Assembly (NCBI GenBank): GCA_947650285.1
Contig: CANTFL010000409.1
Location: forward strand, 167,685-231,684
Direction of reading: 5' to 3'
DNA length: 64,000 nt
Origin: Hyaloperonospora brassicae
Lineage: Eukaryota > Oomycota > Peronosporomycetes > Peronosporales > Peronosporaceae
A model generated the notes under the pieces. It had not been told where the DNA came from, did no database searches, and saw nothing but the letters and a program-made list of their open reading frames with translations. Positions 1 through 11,670 of this stretch are shown one piece after another (position 1 is the first letter of the stretch; each line of letters begins with the position of its first letter). The position numbers were made by a program, and so were the translations under genes.

Positions 1-2905
1 CAGTAAACTTGACAAGTCGACAAAACCCGACGGGTCAATCAAACTCGGCAAGTTGATAGAACCCGACGAAAAGGAGTCAGCGGGTGTGTGAAGATCTTCG
101 ATCGATTGGTCATACGTTTGTATTGAGGTAACAGGAGAGAGAGATTGAGTAGGAGCCACCTACTTGGCCTTTACTGAAAGAGAATAAGGGATCATCAATA
201 TAGAGCATAAATTTCTGAGTCCACGACACGCGTACACTTCACGTGAAGTCCCTACGCGGCCTAACTTGCGTTTGCCATCGGACTTCGGGAGACGTTGCTT
301 GCAAACGCTCTGGCTAACGCCAGAAACTAAGTCGGTACGGGGTGGTCAACACTCGATGTCAGTAAAGAAATTCGTACCGTCGACTACAAGTCGTTTATTC
401 TTGTAGAAGGCAACGTTTGAGCTTCATCTAGTGACTAGTCGGTAAGCCATATGAAGGTATCGTCTATTCAAGGACTGTATAATGACGAGCCGATCGGACT
501 CAGCCGGGCTACCGTCACTGGTAGTCGAGCGCTGCTGAGCTCAGATAGGCTTCTGGAGAAATTGGCAGCGAGGTTTTAGACAGGAAAAAGACACAACTGA
601 ACTCAAGGGAGAGAGCACTGACGAGTATCGTGTTGCTCGACGTATCTCTCTCCCCACCCACCGAGTTGAGTCGGCAAATTTGCTGTGTTTGTTCGTCAAG
701 AGTAGCATTACAGAATTGAACAACTACTATACCACATCTCTTTTCGATTGTGATCGTTCACCTTGGTCATTTTCACCTGCTAGGACACGTCATGCTAGAG
801 CTGCGTGATCCTTCTATCGACAGCTCAGCCACGACCATTGACACATGCGCAGGTCCTAAAATAAGCAGGAACAAGCTCTGTGTGGCACTGTGTGCCATCC
901 TAAGTTACAAGTATTTAGTTTATAATAATATCATACTATGTAGTGATGTGGAATGGGGATGGGGTGCGTTCGTTTGTTGCGGGTTGGCGGTTGAGAAATA
1001 GTCACTGAGATGTCAGGTGTATTGACTACGGTGCTGATGTGCTTGTTGTGTGATACAGCAAATGCTTTGGTGTTGCTGAAGTGTTGGGGAGACGGAAGAA
1101 AGAGAAAGGGGAAGGCGGTGATTTCTGTGCAACAACTGCAACAACAACAACAACAACAAGTAATATGAACAATGACATAAAATTGAATGATGAGGAGGCG
1201 AATGGCCGATAACTTCATATGCCGCCGAGGAAGGAGGGTGACACTGACCTTAGTACGGTTACATGTCGATGAGTACAACGAATGGAGAAGTTGTTATGCG
1301 TGTCCATGCTACAAAAGTGCTACTTTGCTAAGGTCTACACGTGAGTAGCAAGTCCGCTACGAGTGATAGTCGATTAGCTACATTCCACTGCGACTTCAGT
1401 GCCCTATGCAAGCTGCCTTCGACCACAAAAAAGCACCATTGTGTCTTGAAAATGGCGCCCTTGCCAATATTGGCGTAAATCCGCTGCTTATACACCTCTT
1501 GTATCTGCAACAGCACACAGGATACAAGAGACGGCGAAAAGACGAAGGTGATGGTGCTGCTGCTGATGGTGGTGGAAGACGACTATCGCTGCTACAAAGC
1601 GTATGCATCTGTTTATGGTCACTCCTCGCCATATGTCGCTTTGAGCCAATCACGTGCGTGCATGACTTGCTATCTATTGAGCGGTCGCTGTTTCAGTGAC
1701 CCAACCAAAGAGCGTGTCCCCCACTCCATTTCTACGTATCCAAAGAGTACCTGCTAGATCCATATAGCAGCGCGTGTGCGGTACACCTCTCGTGACGCAC
1801 ACATACTCACTCATAGTCAACTGCCGACAAAGTCGGCTCAATATCTTACGCGCTCCCACTAATAGCTTTGCCCTTCAGACTTGCAGTAAAACTGAGTCAA
1901 GTTGCCCATAGACGTGACTTTGTTGTATGGATCAGACGCTCGACGCATCTCGTGACAGTCCATACTGAATGTTGGACGTCATTACTTGTTCGCCATCTTG
2001 GATTTGGCCAGTCGCCTCTTCCCTCGGTCAATAGTATTCTCAGCAAAACACTGAGGCGCTGACGGCCCCGACTGAACCCCTTTCACCTTTGAGCTACTGT
2101 GGAAGTGTCGCTTGGTCGTCTACTCGCAATGGCACTGACTCTATACATTTGACATGTAGCGCATTAGACGCTCGCCGACACCATAAACCTTCATCCAGCC
2201 ATGATCAACGCAGCTATACGTTTAGCTTTGCCGGGTAACAGCGATTCATCGCTCATCTTCGTGTCGTCCCTTTCGAAGGTGTTGTGTAGCGCGAACCTTT
2301 TTTTGTCAGCTCTTTGGATCAATTGCTATCGAAAGTTCATTCTCCTCCGTCCTTGTCGTCCATGACCTTCCAGGGGGTCAGACACTGCACGATATTACGC
2401 TCCGAACGTGTTGGATGGAGCAGCTTGCAGGACAACGATGCACCCGTCGATACGGTAGTTGACAACGATCGGAGCACACTGTGCCAATCATGGACCGCTC
2501 CACGCAGCCGTCACGGAGGCTTTGACGTTCTCTTACCGTGTAGAAAGGGACAACATGAGCGTAATGACAAGTCATTTGTCTATTGAATCTCTCGAGGTAC
2601 CGCAACAAACCTGACGACGTGTCAACACCAAACCACGACAAACTGTCGTACGAGACGCCACAACGTGAATGCCAGTGGCGACGACGGAGTTGCCATACTG
2701 TATGTCCCAAGCGCAATTGAATTTGCTGCGTCTTTGTGTCTTCGTCGTGCCAGTACGACGACTGTAAGCGCATCGCGACGCGTCACGCCCGTCACGACGT
2801 CGTTGTTCTCCTGATTGTCAACGGAGAAATACTGGAAGCCGTCGACAGCGCCGAATCAGCGCAGTGTGGACTTGATCCAATAACTCGTATACGTGCCGCA
2901 GCTGC
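1..2905. other. Unassigned region, no gene recognised
   Basis: I see no open frame here with a recognisable domain or good coding character. The frames of 60-130 codons on both strands overlap each other and read like chance frames. The first 100 bases contain short near-repeats of a CCCGACG-type motif and could be the eroded end of a mobile element, but I cannot assign a family. No tRNA or rRNA pattern was noticed. Confidence 0.5.
1129..1159. repeat. (CAA)n microsatellite
   Basis: A short run of CAA units, slightly interrupted at its left edge, lies in non-coding sequence. Confidence 0.8.
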
Positions 2906-3136
2906 TCACGCTGTACCGGCGTCGTCAGTTTCTTTGAGTTCGGGCAAGTTCGTGTCGTCAAAGAGGACACGAATTGTAAGTGAGCAACTCGGGCACGAAG
3001 CGATCTCTTCGCCAACGTACAGATCCTCGAGATCGATGCTGAAGCGGTCGCCACATGGACAGGGGTAGTAGTACACTTGCTCCTCTACGTCGTATTCCAT
3101 GTCTTGGATCTCGACTTCGTCGTATACCGCTGCCAT
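2906..3136 (-). CDS. DPH3: Diphthamide biosynthesis protein 3 (CSL-type zinc finger)
   Basis: A 76-residue protein from the ATG at 3136. DPH3/KTI11 is a small electron-carrier protein for the radical-SAM step of diphthamide synthesis on elongation factor 2, and it also works with Elongator in tRNA wobble-uridine modification. The sequence shows the family start [10 protein letters not shown], an acidic stretch, then PCPCGDRF and, about 20 residues later, CPSCSL. These supply the four zinc or iron cysteines, with the [12 protein letters not shown] segment between them. Human and yeast members are about 82 residues, so the length fits. An in-frame ATG at 3175 would add 13 residues with no family similarity, so I prefer the internal start. 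It lies just downstream of the kinesin gene on the same strand. Confidence 0.9.
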   Translation of the reverse strand: MAAVYDEVEIQDMEYDVEEQVYYYPCPCGDRFSIDLEDLYVGEEIASCPSCSLTIRVLFDDTNLPELKETDDAGTA

Positions 3137-3417
3137 CGTTTGTTGTAATCGCTTGGGATCTACGGCCGTAGTCACAAACTGAGATCAATGAATGGACAGT
3201 TAGTTGTCAGGTGTGCTGCGAAAGCGTCCCCTGTCAAAACCGATTGATTTATTCAAAAGAGCTGGTCGCTAATGCCGTAGTCGCCGATCCAGCTAACAGG
3301 ACGTTACATGATCCTCAGCGACAGCTTTTTTTTCGAGTCGCGTCATGAACGACGTTAAACTGCTGCAACGACAACTGCTGCTACTTCGAAACATCCGTTG
3401 ACCGCGTCGTCAGCACA

Positions 3418-6219
3418 CTACGTCTTGCCGAACAAACGGGTCAAGAAACCGGGAGACGGAGTACCATCGTCGGCCGTTCCAGCCGTGACGTTGAAAGTAC
3501 CCATTGTACCCACTGCCGCCTCGCTCGGCTGCATTTTGCGTCGACGACCTCCACGAATCGGCCGAATAACGCCGTCGCTACTGTAGATGGACCCACCACG
3601 AAGCGTTTTGATCGCACTCGTGTCGGCGCTTCCCATAGCAGCCATTAGCGCCGCATTTGTATGATTCAGCTGTGCTTCAAAGTGCGAGCGCTGCGCACCG
3701 CGGAAATCGGCAATTTGGTCGCGAAGGTGTGTGAGCTCCTCCACGTGCTTCTCTGCTTGTGTTCGCATGTTTCCAGCCATGATGCGATTGTTGATCTCCA
3801 CTTGTCGAATGCGTTCATCTCGTAGAGCCAGCTTCCGTTTCGCTTCTGATAGTTCCAGCTCTAGTGACGCGTACTTTCGCAGCAACTGCCGGTGGACGGC
3901 GACAAGCTGCTCGAGCTTTTGCTGGATGCTCCGCATGTGCTGTCGTTCACGCGCTGACATGTTATTTGAGCTGACTGAGACACTAGTTGGAGAAGAAAGC
4001 TCCCCGGTCGATGCGCCCGCCCGATCAGCCCGCGCTTCGAGATTCTGAATTTGGGCCGTTTTACGATCGATGTCTTCCTGCAGACAAGTTTTCTCATGAT
4101 CGGTCGACTGCTTCAGTGCGAGGTACTCTTTCTCGTACTCTCTCAGCTCGGCTTCGAGTGCCGTGTACTTGGCCTTCAGATCGATGTACTGTTGCAAGTC
4201 GGTGCCGAGTTCGGTGTGTTCCGTCGGCGACGCATCCCTCGATTTCTGCTCCTGATCCTCTGCAGCATGCTCGCCAGCACGGTCCTGAACCCTCTGATCT
4301 GCTGACAATTCTGTGCGAGCAATCATTTCCGCTGCCGCTGCCAGTTTACCGCCGCCTCCGGCCGCTCTTTGTGCCAACACTTCTTGCAGTAGCGCGTCGT
4401 ACTCGCTCTGAATCGTCTCCGAGTGAATTTGAAGTTCTTTATGATCAAAATTGAGTTTGTCAAAGTCTGAGCGCAAATCCGAGTTTAAAGTCTCGCATCG
4501 GCGGATCTTCTCTTGCAGCGTCGTAGCTTGTAGTTCCTTCACTCTTTGCAGTTCCTCCGACAGCACGCGCTGCGTCTCGAGTGCATGGGCGTGCTCCTCT
4601 AGCTTAGCCGAGAGCAATCGGATCTCCTCTCCGCGTCGCATCGATTCTTGTCTCTCCTCAGCTAGCTCTTCGTCGAGCTGGGTCACTCTCTCCTGCAATT
4701 CTGCCAGCGCACGCCCTGCTCGAGCGGAGCGCGATGGTGGCAGTTCATCAGCTGTAGCATCTGGCAGTTCCAGCTCTTGGTCAACCGCGTCGATACAGCC
4801 GTCAGGTTCAGGTTTTGCATTCTCACCCGAGCCTTCGATACCAGCCATAGATGCTGCTTGACCTTCTCCGTCTGGGTCTTCTTTGACCGATAGTCTAGCT
4901 TCAAGCGCGATAATGTGTGTCTGCTGCTTTGCGATTTTCTTCTCGGCCGCAGCAAGTAACGCTTCGTACTCAGCAACACTGCGCTGTTCGTTGACGACTG
5001 CCTTGTTTGTAATCGACTTGGCACGCATGCCAAAGCGTAGCGTCGAAATCGTCTCCGATGCGTTGAAGCTGCTTGGCGAGACGTTGATTATCAACGCCGT
5101 GCGCGAGTTACCGCCGATCGATTCCTGCAGCACACGGGTGAGCTTGCTGTCGCGATATGGCACGTGAGTCATGTTCGAGTCAGTGAGGGCGTTGATGACC
5201 ATTCCCAATGCTGACAGCGACTTGTTAATCGTCTTCGCCTCTTCAAGCTGACGGCCCGTTGCACCAGTCTTGCGCACCATTTCAGACCCGGCAAGATCCA
5301 CGAGGTATAGCTTGCCAGCCTTTGTGGCTTGGTTCTCGAGGTTGCGCTGGAACAGCGTCACCATAAAGACACTGTGACTACGAGAACTTCCTTCGTTCAT
5401 TCCTGTTGCTGCCACAGCACGGTTAGCAGCACCTGCGCGCATTGCAGCCAGCAGTTCCTCGTCACTCGTCACACACATTTCTGTCATTCCTTCGACGAAG
5501 ATGCCGCGTCGCGCGTCTTCACGGACTTGGAGATTCACCTTGGACTTGTACGGATCCAGTAGGTCGCGAATGCGCTCCATGTAAATCTCGATGTAGCTCA
5601 CTTTCACGATAAACTCCATGTTCTCGTCGGCATTCATGACATTGTTGAAGATCTCCGTCGCTGTGCGCGGGATGATGCCCTGCAGCTCTGGATGATCGAT
5701 GTTGGCTCCTTCCATGGTGTACGTCTTCCCCGACGATGTCTGGCCATAAGCAAAGATGGTCGCATTGTACCCATCCATGATATCTATAATCACCAACAAC
5801 AGCACCACCACCATCAACAGCACCAGATCAGTCTGCATCGACCCGACCCTCGCACGTGGCTTTACTGTAGTCCATCGTACCTTGGACTACTGGACGGGCC
5901 ACGCTCTCAAACACTGTCTTCTGATTGTCCTCTTCTCCAAAAACGTGATCAAACGCAAAATGCTGTGCGTTTCCTTCACTGACCTGTACCAACAAAGTGC
6001 ACGACACAGATCGCCATCAACATAGTGAGCTCTCGAACGAACGCTCTCCTCTCGTGTCCGCCGTCGCGATCACAGTGTGCAGCCAGCAGTCACGTGCGCC
6101 TCGTCTACCTTGACTTCAATTGCCACATTGTCGGTAAACACACAGCGCTGGGCGGCGGCCATCGTGAGCTCTTTGGCGTTGTGCGGACGCACACGGCAGT
6201 AGACGCGCACATTGCCCAT
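3418..6219 (-). CDS. Kinesin heavy chain (kinesin-1-like motor)
   Basis: A plus-end-directed microtubule motor of about 859 residues in three exons: 6219-6109, 5983-5881 and 5783-3418. Both introns (6108-5984, 5880-5784) are GT-AG and keep the frame. Exon 1 gives VRVYCRVRPHN, exon 2 gives HFAFDHVFG, and exon 3 has the P-loop GQTSSGKT, switch I NEGSSRSHS, switch II DLAGSE and the SKLTRVLQESIGGNSRT block typical of kinesin-1. The motor ends near residue 330. The remainder is rich in E, Q, K and L with heptad character, consistent with a dimerising coiled-coil stalk, followed by a basic GGRRRK patch near the tail. An upstream in-frame ATG at 6267 would add 16 residues; the MGNVRV start fits the family better. 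Assignment to kinesin-1 rather than a close subfamily is by motif only. Confidence 0.93.
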
Positions 6220-6478
6220 CTCGCTCTGCAACAGTATAGGGACGACACGTCGACCCGTTCGCGACACAGAGACTCAGTACAGATAGAAAGTGAAGGCGCG
6301 AGTGGCTTCAGAGGACAGAGGGAACGCACACTGGCGGACGACGTGCGTGCCATGGGCTCTCTCTCGCTCGCTCTCGCTCTTCCTCGGCGCGACGTGACGT
6401 GACGGAAAAGAGCTCTCGAACTAGATTGTGGATCGTACTTAAACGAGACATGGCTTCATCGCACGCAAAAGGGACACA

Positions 6479-7510
6479 CTATGGACACGGACGGTGCTGC
6501 GGGTCGGGCCACGGGCCCTGCGACAGGGTGAGCGTCAAGAGCACTGGGAAATGCACGTCGGGCACGTAATCGCCTCGAGTCTGCTGCAACGCTGTGTGTC
6601 GATGCACGATCGACGGATCGTAGTCTCGAGACTGTTCAATGGCAAAGCCGTGGCGCTTGGCCACGCAACAGAACCGCTCCATGGAGCCGTTGCGACTCGG
6701 CTGCAAGAGCAAACACCGGCCCGACGCCGGACGCAGCAGGGTCTTGATCGTGCACGCGAGGTCTTCGTGGAACGCTTCGAAGAAGAGACAGTCGCTGGCA
6801 AACACGAGATCGAACTCGTGCTGCAAGTCACTGCGCAGCTCAGCGGTACAATCCCACCGCAGCAACTCGGCCGAGAGGTCGATCGCTGCCGTCTTCGCGG
6901 CAAACACGTGCCGCCGCTTGTTCTCGTCCAGGCACAGTTGCAAGTTCTCGACACAGAGCGGATTGCCGTCTGTCACCAGCACGCGCTGGAGCTCCACGGG
7001 TGCCCACGCGAGCAGCCCCAGACTGGCCAGACCGACCATTCCACTGCCCAATTCACAGCACGCAATGGGCAGTGCATTGCCGGCTTTGTCTCGTCGCTGG
7101 ACTCGTGAACAAACCCCACTCGACAGCATGTAAGACAGCAGAATCTCCTCCGACGGCCACGTGCGGATGTTGCCCGTGTTGTCCACGCCCTCGTACACTC
7201 GATGACTCAGCAGCTCCGTCATGGACACTCGCTTCGCGTCCTTGCGCTTCTCGTGGGCGTACACTCGCTTTGGCGGTGCGCTGCGCTTACTTAACGGTGC
7301 TACCAACTCGTAAGCTATCCAGGCAAAGTTCGCCTGGCCACGAAGATCGACTGGAACTTTGGCGTACACAGGAAAGAACTCGGACGCCACTACAGATGCA
7401 GTGGCGTCCGACGTGTCTGTGTATGTGGATGGAATAGAGCGACACACTGACTGCAGCAGCGCGTTGCGCAAGACGCGCCAGTGGCGACTTGTGCTGTCGG
7501 TCGTGCTCAT
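6479..7510 (-). CDS. CAMKMT: Calmodulin-lysine N-methyltransferase
   Basis: An intronless gene of 343 residues, close to the usual length (about 320). The enzyme is a seven-beta-strand class I methyltransferase that trimethylates a lysine of calmodulin using S-adenosylmethionine. Visible features are the IRTWPSEEILLSYML segment, motif I CELGSGMVGLASLGLL, the acidic post-I strand VLVTDGNPLCVENL, LLRWD, and motif IV FDLVFASDCLFFEAFHEDL, followed by a LLRPASGRCLLLQPSRNGSM strand. These match the CaM-KMT/METTL21-like arrangement in order. The frame is open for 101 codons upstream of the chosen ATG, but that stretch shows no family similarity and runs into the RPN10 promoter. It is divergent from RPN10. 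Confidence 0.88.
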   Translation of the reverse strand: MSTTDSTSRHWRVLRNALLQSVCRSIPSTYTDTSDATASVVASEFFPVYAKVPVDLRGQANFAWIAYELVAPLSKRSAPPKRVYAHEKRKDAKRVSMTELLSHRVYEGVDNTGNIRTWPSEEILLSYMLSSGVCSRVQRRDKAGNALPIACCELGSGMVGLASLGLLAWAPVELQRVLVTDGNPLCVENLQLCLDENKRRHVFAAKTAAIDLSAELLRWDCTAELRSDLQHEFDLVFASDCLFFEAFHEDLACTIKTLLRPASGRCLLLQPSRNGSMERFCCVAKRHGFAIEQSRDYDPSIVHRHTALQQTRGDYVPDVHFPVLLTLTLSQGPWPDPQHRPCP

Positions 7511-7697
7511 CAGGACGACCCAACGAACCGTATGTGTGTGTGCGTGTTGATGTGCGCCACGCGTTACTTCTTGAAGTCGCGGTCTTCGTGAAGTAGTGGT
7601 ACCGCGGTGTTCCGGCCGCGATGTCACTATTCCCGAATCGCACGAGTGACGCAGCCAATCTTTCTCACTTCCGCGCGAGTCCCCCGAGAAGGTCGAG
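7511..7697. promoter_or_regulatory. Divergent promoter between CAMKMT and RPN10
   Basis: Only 187 bp separate the two start codons, so transcription of both genes must start within this interval or inside the genes. No TATA box is obvious. Shared control is an inference from spacing. Confidence 0.55.
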
Positions 7698-9205
7698 ATG
7701 CCGCTCGAATCGACTATGATCTGGTACGTTTGCCGCCGCTTTTCGTGCCAATGCGCATCTTCTGTACACGCGTCTGTCTTTGCCCGTGTTCTGCATGCCC
7801 GAAGTGTCGACAAGTGCCGATTATTGACGCTTCTGTGCTGTTTTTGACCGCAGTTTGGACAATTCCGAGTGGATGCGGAACGGAGACTACATTCCCTCGC
7901 GTCTCGAGGCGCAACATGACGCAGCGAATCTGCTGTGTGGCACCAAGACGCAGTCGAATCCAGAGAGCACAGTGGGCGTGCTGGCTATGGCTGGAAAGAG
8001 GTACAACAAGCTGCACGCCGAAATGTCAAAAACAGCGCAATAGGTTGAACGGATGTTTGACGCTGTGGTAGCATTCAAGTCCTGGCGTCCCCGACCGACA
8101 ACATGGGAACGCTGCTGGGCGCGATCCATCGCGTCGAAATTGGCGGCACGATGAAGCTCGCGAACGCCATTCAGGTGGCGCAGCTTGCTCTTAAGCACCG
8201 ACGCAACAAGACAGGTAGGTCTTTTCGGACGTGTCAAAAAGGCAAAAACGATATTTCAGACAAAAGGAAGGCGATGGCTAAGTGGGAATGTGTCTATTCG
8301 GACAGGTGGTCAGCGCGTCGTGGTGTTTGTCGGCTCACCCATCGAGGAAGATGAAAAGCAGTTGACCAGGATTGGCAAGTTGCTCAAGAAGAACAATGTG
8401 CGTCTTGCTGAGTAGAAGAATGGCTCGAAGAGGGTCAACCGATCTGATAGTATTGCTACTGCTGCTGCTGATGATGATGCTGATTCGTGTAGATTGCTGT
8501 GGATGTGGTGAGCATGGGCGAACTCGATGCCAATGCTGCCAAGCTACAGGCGTTCGTGAGCGCTGCCAGCAGCAATAACAACAGCCATCTAGTGACAGTG
8601 CCGTCGGGCGTGCTACCCTCGGACGTGTTGGTCTCGTCGCCTGTACTGCACGGAGACGATGGAGCTGCTGCTGCCGCGGCTGCGAGCGGTGGCGGCGGTG
8701 GCAACGGTGCTTTCACCGAGTACGGTGGCGTGGACCCGAGCATGGACCCCGAGCTGGCTTTGGTAGGTAGCAATGCTGCTTTTAGCCCTTGTACGATGGA
8801 TGAGATCTGATGTCGTGTTCGTTGCAGGCCCTGCGAGTATCGATGGAGGAAGAGCGTGCCCGTCAAGAGGCTGCCCAGAAACGCGCAGCTGAAGCAGAGG
8901 CTGCTGCTACTGCTGCTGCATCTGCCACTCCTGCTGCCGTCGCGGCTTCTGAGCAGACTGTGTCTGCCATGGAGGCTGCAGGTGCATCAGTGTCGGCTCC
9001 CGCAGCCGCTTCGTCGGCGCCCCCTCCTGCACCGGCACCGGCGTCCAATTTGCCGTTCATGGACCCCAAATTCGTCAACTCATTGCTGTCGGGATTGCCT
9101 GGCGTGGACCCGAACGATCCGAAGATCCAGGCTGCTATGGCGCAGATGGCAAAGAAGGACGAGAAGAAGGATGGTAACGATGAAGAAAAGAAGGAGGACG
9201 AGTAG
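7698..9205 (+). CDS. RPN10: 26S proteasome ubiquitin receptor RPN10 (PSMD4/S5a)
   Basis: Six exons can be traced: 7698-7723, 7854-8000, 8072-8214, 8306-8397, 8493-8762 and 8828-9205. All junctions are GT-AG and the frame is kept, giving 351 residues. The protein binds polyubiquitin and links the lid and base of the 19S particle. The N-terminal von Willebrand A domain (residues about 1-190) begins MPLESTMICLDNSEWMRNGD and includes KLANAIQVAQLALKHRRNK, VVVFVGSPI and LKKNNIAVDVVSMGE. A ubiquitin-interacting motif spans the last intron (DPELALALRVSMEEE). The C-terminal part carries Ala/Pro-rich low-complexity runs, a NPF-free MDPKFVNSLLSGLPGVDP segment and a Lys/Glu tail. I recognise one clear UIM. 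The 26-nt first exon is inferred from splice signals and the family start. Confidence 0.92.
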
Positions 9206-9629
9206 AGAGGGAGACCAAACGAATGATAAAGTGCAGCGCTGGCGTACGAGACTGCCGGCGCACGAGTCGTCAATCGAAACACCAGACGATCGATTGATTC
9301 GCATCGCGTCGACCGGTCCCGCACTTGCACTCACTTGTCAAATGTAACGTCGCCATTGTCGCGCGTCAACAACCCCTCGTCTCTTGTTGGGCTCAGGCGT
9401 TAGACGGGCGTACACACCCGTGACGTTGAAGTTGTCGTTTTGTCGCGTACTGGGCCACTAATGTGCTTGTCGTTGCACAAGTGCACTTCCTCGTCCCACA
9501 TCGTTCTCACCTGAGCCCGCACAACACACATTGTGTCGAGCTCTGCCACTAGCCACTCACTAGACACCCCACTCATCCATCGGTCCATCCATCGATCGGT
9601 CAACCAGAAGTGAGGGTCACTTCTTCCCA

Positions 9630-9632
<3 letters not shown>

Positions 9633-9674
<42 letters not shown>
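9633..9674. repeat. (TC)n microsatellite
   Basis: About 21 pure TC units, located roughly 90-130 bp upstream of the AGC kinase start codon, probably in its promoter or 5' leader. Confidence 0.95.
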
Positions 9675-9675
<1 letters not shown>

Positions 9676-9760
9676 AGTCAACCATTTTGCATTCCTCCAT
9701 TCTGGAATTCCTCGCCAGGTCGCATCATCACTCAGCCCGAACGACCGCGTTCCGACACCT

Positions 9761-10549
9761 ATGGTGGGGCCTTTCCAGCGCGAGGACTCGACGTTGAGCG
9801 ACGAGTCGAAGCGGTTCCTCAACTCGCTGCCCTCGACGTTCAGCAGCCACTTCCGGAAACACCGCCACTTTCTGCCCGCGTGGACGGCGCACACGTACTG
9901 CCTCCGGATCAAGTCGACGTTTCTGGTGTACCACCGCGCGAGTCGACCAGGAGGTCCGACGAGGTCCGCTTTCTGGCAGCAGCAGCAACACGCGCGCAAG
10001 TATCTCGACCTGCAGCTCTGCACGGTGACGCTCCTGGACGTCGACCACTCGACGCACGGGTTCGTGATCAGTCTCACGCTCGAGTCGAGCCGCACGCACC
10101 GCACGGTCTCTTTTGCCGCCGCCTCGGAGAAACACCGGGCGCAGTTTGCCGCACACATTGCGGCCGTGCAACACCAGCGCCTGTCGCTGCGAGCGTTCAC
10201 GACGCTCAAGTTGCTCGGTCGGGGCCACTATGGCCGCGTGGTTTTGGCGTCGCGGGCAGCCGACCCGCAGCTGTACGCCATCAAAGAGATGAAGCTCGGC
10301 CCCGTCAAGACCAAAGTCGTGGTCGCCGAGCGCGCCGTCATGGAGTGGGCCAGCGGCCACCCGTTCGTGCTCGGCCTCGAGTACGCGCTGGCCCGGGGCC
10401 GCTCGGTCTTCCTCGTGTCCAAGTTCATGCAGGGGGGCGACCTCTTTGGGCACCTGCGCAAGCAGCGCGGCGGCCGGTTCCCTGAAGCCGCCGTGCGGTT
10501 CTACGCGGCCGAGTTACTGCTCGCGCTCGAGCACCTGCACCGGCTGCGG

Positions 10550-10582
<33 letters not shown>

Positions 10583-11317
10583 CTGCTCGACAGCTGTGGC
10601 CACGTCAAGTTGGCCGACATGGGGCTGGCAAAGCAATTGGCAGGGGCCGCTGCTGCTGCTGCTGCAGGACGGACCACGACGGCGTGCGGGACGGACATGT
10701 ACCTGCCGCCCGAGATGGCCGCCCGAGACGCCGCGGGCCACGGACTGGCGGTGGACCTGTGGCAGTGCGGCTGCCTCGTGTTTGAGCTCGCGACGGGGTC
10801 CCCGCCGTTCTTCCGGCCGCAGTCGAGTCGCAAGAGCTTACGCCAGCGCATCCTATACGCGCCCGTGCAGTACCCCGACGACATGTCGCCCGAGCTCAAG
10901 AATTTGGTGGCGGCATTGCTGGAGAAGCGACAGGAAGACCGACTCGGCTACGACGGCGGCATGCGAGACGTCTGCGCGCACGCGTTCTTTAAGGCCATTG
11001 ACTGGGACAGTGTCTACAGGCGGCAGCTCGAGCCGCCGCTGGTCCCCGGACCGCCCGGCGAAGAGCTCGTGGCGAACTTTGACGCGCACTTTACCGGTCA
11101 ACCGCACACTATCTACGCGCCCGACGCGATCGCGAGCTGTTTGGCGCGCGACTTTGTCGGGTTTGACTACGTGCGACCTGCGCACGTGTTGTCGAATGGG
11201 GCACTGGGGTCGAGTCGCACTGCGACAGCGTCGACGTTGTCGAGTCGCGCGAGCACTGTGAAGGACGTGCGGGACAGTATGATTGAGTGCAGCTATGGAC
11301 CGGTGGATTGCGAGTAG
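9761..11317 (+). CDS. AGC-family protein kinase with N-terminal PH-like domain
   Basis: A single-exon serine/threonine kinase of 518 residues. Residues about 45-160 have the pattern of a pleckstrin-homology domain (TYCLRIKSTFLVYHR, FVISLTLESS, FAAASEKHRAQFAAHI), suggesting phosphoinositide or membrane control as in Akt-type kinases. The kinase domain (about 168-440) has the glycine loop LGRGHYGRVVLA, VAIK-type lysine YAIKEM, catalytic loop HRDVKPENVLL, metal motif DMG in place of DFG, T-loop TTACGTDMYLPPE and DLWQCGCLVFEL. An AGC C-terminal extension follows, with NFDAHFTGQP and a hydrophobic motif FVGFDYV that carries Asp where many AGC kinases have a phosphorylated Ser or Thr. The Ala run around residue 290 is an insertion before the T-loop. 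Exact subfamily is unsure. Confidence 0.9.
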
Positions 11318-11604
11318 CCTCGACAAGTGGGGACGCCGCCTGGAAACCGAAGCGGCGGTTGACTCGGTCCAAGCGAGTCGAGACTTACTTGACCGTGCAA
11401 GTCAACCCAACCGACCAGGTGACCAACCAACTGGGACTGTCGATAGCTGTTCAGTTGGGATTGATCTCATTGTCATCGCGTGGCGTTACTGGACTCCGTG
11501 TCGGCTACTGACTGCTGTGTTTCTTGGCCCGGCGTTGGCTGTGCCGGCAGTTGTGTTTGCGACGTTCACTTCCGCCCTGAAGCCCCTCCCTCACCAGGTA
11601 CACC

Positions 11605-11670
11605 GCTCACGAGATTGCATGGCTCACGAGATTGCATGGCTCACGAGATTGCATGGCTCACGAGATTGTG
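11605..11670. repeat. 17-bp tandem repeat at the MINDY 3' end
   Basis: Nearly four copies of a 17-bp unit (GCTCACGAGATTGCATG), the last diverging at its end. The repeat contains the stop codon of the minus-strand MINDY gene and lies between two convergent genes. Confidence 0.9.

Noticed and set aside
2378..2773. 131-codon minus-strand frame downstream of DPH3
   Set aside because: Composition looks random, no motif, and overlapping frames on both strands are similar in length.
7511..7813. 101-residue N-terminal extension of the calmodulin methyltransferase
   Set aside because: No similarity and overlaps the RPN10 first exon on the other strand.
9728..10453. Long minus-strand frame (241 codons) opposite the AGC kinase
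   Set aside because: Shadow of a GC-rich coding region; no domain, and the kinase on the plus strand is unmistakable.
9610..10485. 291-codon plus-strand frame starting before the kinase
   Set aside because: It begins in the TC repeat and overlaps the kinase in another frame with no domain; the kinase frame is supported by motifs throughout.
10446..11261. 271-codon plus-strand frame inside the kinase gene
   Set aside because: Low-complexity Ser/Arg/Thr translation typical of a wrong frame over GC-rich codons.
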